Under the pieces are notes generated by a model, which worked only from the letters and a program-made list of their open reading frames with translations, was not told the origin of the DNA and did no database searches. From Actinomycetes bacterium (GTDB lineage Bacteria; Actinomycetota; Acidimicrobiia; Acidimicrobiales; Microtrichaceae), in assembly GCA_023437745.1 (NCBI GenBank), contig JAEZFI010000005.1:1-6391 (forward strand): a stretch of 6,391 nt of DNA, read 5' to 3'. Positions 5,269 through 6,391 of the stretch are shown one piece after another (positions within the stretch are counted from its first letter, which is position 1; each line of letters starts with the position of its first letter). Position numbers and translations under genes: made by a program.

Positions 5269-6360
5269 ATGGCACACTTCCGGACCGTGGAGACGGTCGT
5301 ACGGTCCGACCTGGGGCCGTGGTCGGCCCAGTGGGATGCGCTGGTGGGGGCGATGCTGCTGCCCACGCCGTTCCTCCGGTCGTGGTGGCTGGCCCACACC
5401 GCCGAGGGGGAGCCACAGTTCGTGCTGCTCGTCGACGGTGAGCGCCTGCTCGGCGGGGCGGCGTTCCAGGTGACCCGCCGCTACGGGTGCGAGTGGGTGC
5501 AGCTGCTGGGCGACGGACCGCTCGAGCCCGACCACCTCGACCTCGTGGCAGCACCTGCCGATCGCCGCGCGGTGGTCGACGCCGTGCGCCACTGGCTGGG
5601 TCGTGACGGGTCGAGGGTCGTCGACGTCGCAGGTGTCGCGCCCGACGCCGCCATCCTGGACGCGCTGCCCGGGCGCGGTCGCACCACGCCGCTGTCGGTG
5701 GCCCCCTACGCAGCGCTCCCGGCCGGCATCGACGAGTACCTCGCCGGGCGGCAGGGCACGCTGCGGAGCACGATCTCTCGCACCCGCAAACGCCTCCAGA
5801 AGTTGGGTGTCGAGTGCCGTGTCGCGCCGGCTGACGCGGTGGACGCGTCGCTCGCCGCGCTCGAGCAGCTGCACGACGAGCGGTGGGGCGACGAGTCCGG
5901 GTTCGCCCACGCGTGGCGGCGGTTCGCCGCGGCCGCCCGCGACGGGGCTGCGGCCGGCGACGTCCGCTTCGTCGAGCTGGTGGACGCCGACGGGAACGTG
6001 ATCGCCATCGAGGTCGAGCTCTGCGTGGCGGACCGGATGTGCTTCTACCAGGCGGGTCGCCTCACCGATCACGAGTGGCGGGGCTCGGGGTCCTGGCTCA
6101 AGGCCGAGGCGATCGAGCTCGCGATCAGCGAGGGCGCGACCGAGTACGACCTCCTGCGGGGCGACGAGCCCTACAAGGCGCAGTGGTCCACCGCGACCCG
6201 ATCGCTCGTGCGGCACCGCGCCGGTGTGGGGCCGAGGGGTCTCGCCGTCGTCGCCGCCGCCGAGGCCAACGCCGAGCTGCAGCGCCGGCGGGCCGCCTGG
6301 CTCGAGGCCCGCGCAGAGCGCGGTCCCGTCGAGAAGGCCCCCGCCCCGCCCGGCACCTGA
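5269..6360 (+). CDS. GNAT-fold acyltransferase of the CelD/BioF2-like (Acetyltransf_6) type
   Basis: A 363-residue soluble protein with the two-half layout of the CelD/BioF2-like family. The N-terminal half includes TPFLRSWW (32-39) and LLVDGERLLGGAAF; the C-terminal GNAT core spans about 150-310. Diagnostic pieces are the basic RSTISRTRKRLQKLG helix, FYQAGR (259-264) and the signature DLLRGDEPYKAQW starting at Asp294. Family members transfer acyl groups from acyl-CoA (or, in FemAB-like relatives, amino acids from tRNA) and often occur with cell-envelope polysaccharide genes; no substrate can be read here. The C-terminus is an Ala/Arg/Glu-rich helix with a Pro-rich tail. I chose the ATG at 5269. 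A TTG at 5260, three bases after AGGGG, and a GTG at 5287 are alternatives, and none has an ideal ribosome site. It follows the copper oxidase by 83 bases across a strong hairpin, so co-transcription is uncertain. Confidence 0.88.
   Translation: MAHFRTVETVVRSDLGPWSAQWDALVGAMLLPTPFLRSWWLAHTAEGEPQFVLLVDGERLLGGAAFQVTRRYGCEWVQLLGDGPLEPDHLDLVAAPADRRAVVDAVRHWLGRDGSRVVDVAGVAPDAAILDALPGRGRTTPLSVAPYAALPAGIDEYLAGRQGTLRSTISRTRKRLQKLGVECRVAPADAVDASLAALEQLHDERWGDESGFAHAWRRFAAAARDGAAAGDVRFVELVDADGNVIAIEVELCVADRMCFYQAGRLTDHEWRGSGSWLKAEAIELAISEGATEYDLLRGDEPYKAQWSTATRSLVRHRAGVGPRGLAVVAAAEANAELQRRRAAWLEARAERGPVEKAPAPPGT
5281..5308 (+). repeat. 8-bp perfect inverted repeat inside the acyltransferase 5' end
   Basis: CGGACCGT (5281-5288) is matched by ACGGTCCG (5301-5308). 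The 12-base spacer holds a third ACGGTC copy (5293-5298). The element covers codons 5-14 of the acyltransferase. It could form an RNA hairpin near the start, act as an operator, or be chance in GC-rich coding DNA. Confidence 0.4.
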
Positions 6361-6391
6361 CCCCCGAACCCCTGACTTCTCGGCGCGGATT

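Noticed and set aside
3542..5554. 670-residue minus-strand open frame opposite the oxidase gene
   Set aside because: Composition is Arg/Gly/His/Asp-rich shadow coding typical of high-GC DNA; the plus strand encodes an oxidase with all copper motifs.
5065..6216. 383-residue minus-strand open frame opposite the acyltransferase gene
   Set aside because: No domain, no ribosome site of note, and it overlaps the oxidase 3' end in antisense; the plus strand has the family signature.

Overview
The window is a 6.4 kb piece of a very GC-rich bacterial chromosome. High G+C, GTG starts, actinobacterial-type 'Sensor'-domain histidine kinase architecture and a DevR/DosR-like regulator all point to Actinobacteria (Actinomycetota). 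An Acidimicrobiia-like lineage is possible, but that is a guess. Coding density is high: six genes fill almost everything, and no gene-free stretch exceeds 200 bases. I see no RNA genes, mobile elements or CRISPR arrays.

Left half (45-2789, minus strand): a compact three-gene operon read right to left. It encodes a membrane sensor histidine kinase, a LuxR/NarL-type response regulator whose start overlaps the kinase gene by 13 bases, and a membrane-anchored DUF4097-like repeat protein starting one base after the regulator's stop. This looks like a complete two-component system with a surface or envelope protein as partner, target or feedback element. Two small hairpins follow the last gene at the window edge.

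Middle (2892-3554, plus strand): a second response regulator, divergent from the kinase operon across about 100 bp. It strongly resembles mycobacterial DevR/DosR, the hypoxia/NO dormancy regulator. Its own DosS/DosT-like kinase is not in the window. The divergent spacer holds a perfect 5-4-5 inverted repeat.

Right half (3615-6360, plus strand): the leader of the next gene carries a site close to the mycobacterial DosR box (GGGAC-N4-GTCC) and two further inverted repeats. The gene encodes a membrane-anchored three-cupredoxin protein: an N-terminal blue-copper domain fused to a two-domain laccase-like multicopper oxidase. A 19-bp hairpin separates it from a GNAT-fold (CelD/BioF2-like) acyltransferase gene.

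Working model (inference): the kinase operon senses an envelope or redox condition. The DevR-like protein, driven by this kinase or a distant one, controls the copper oxidase next door through the DosR-like box. The role of the acyltransferase in this scheme is unknown.
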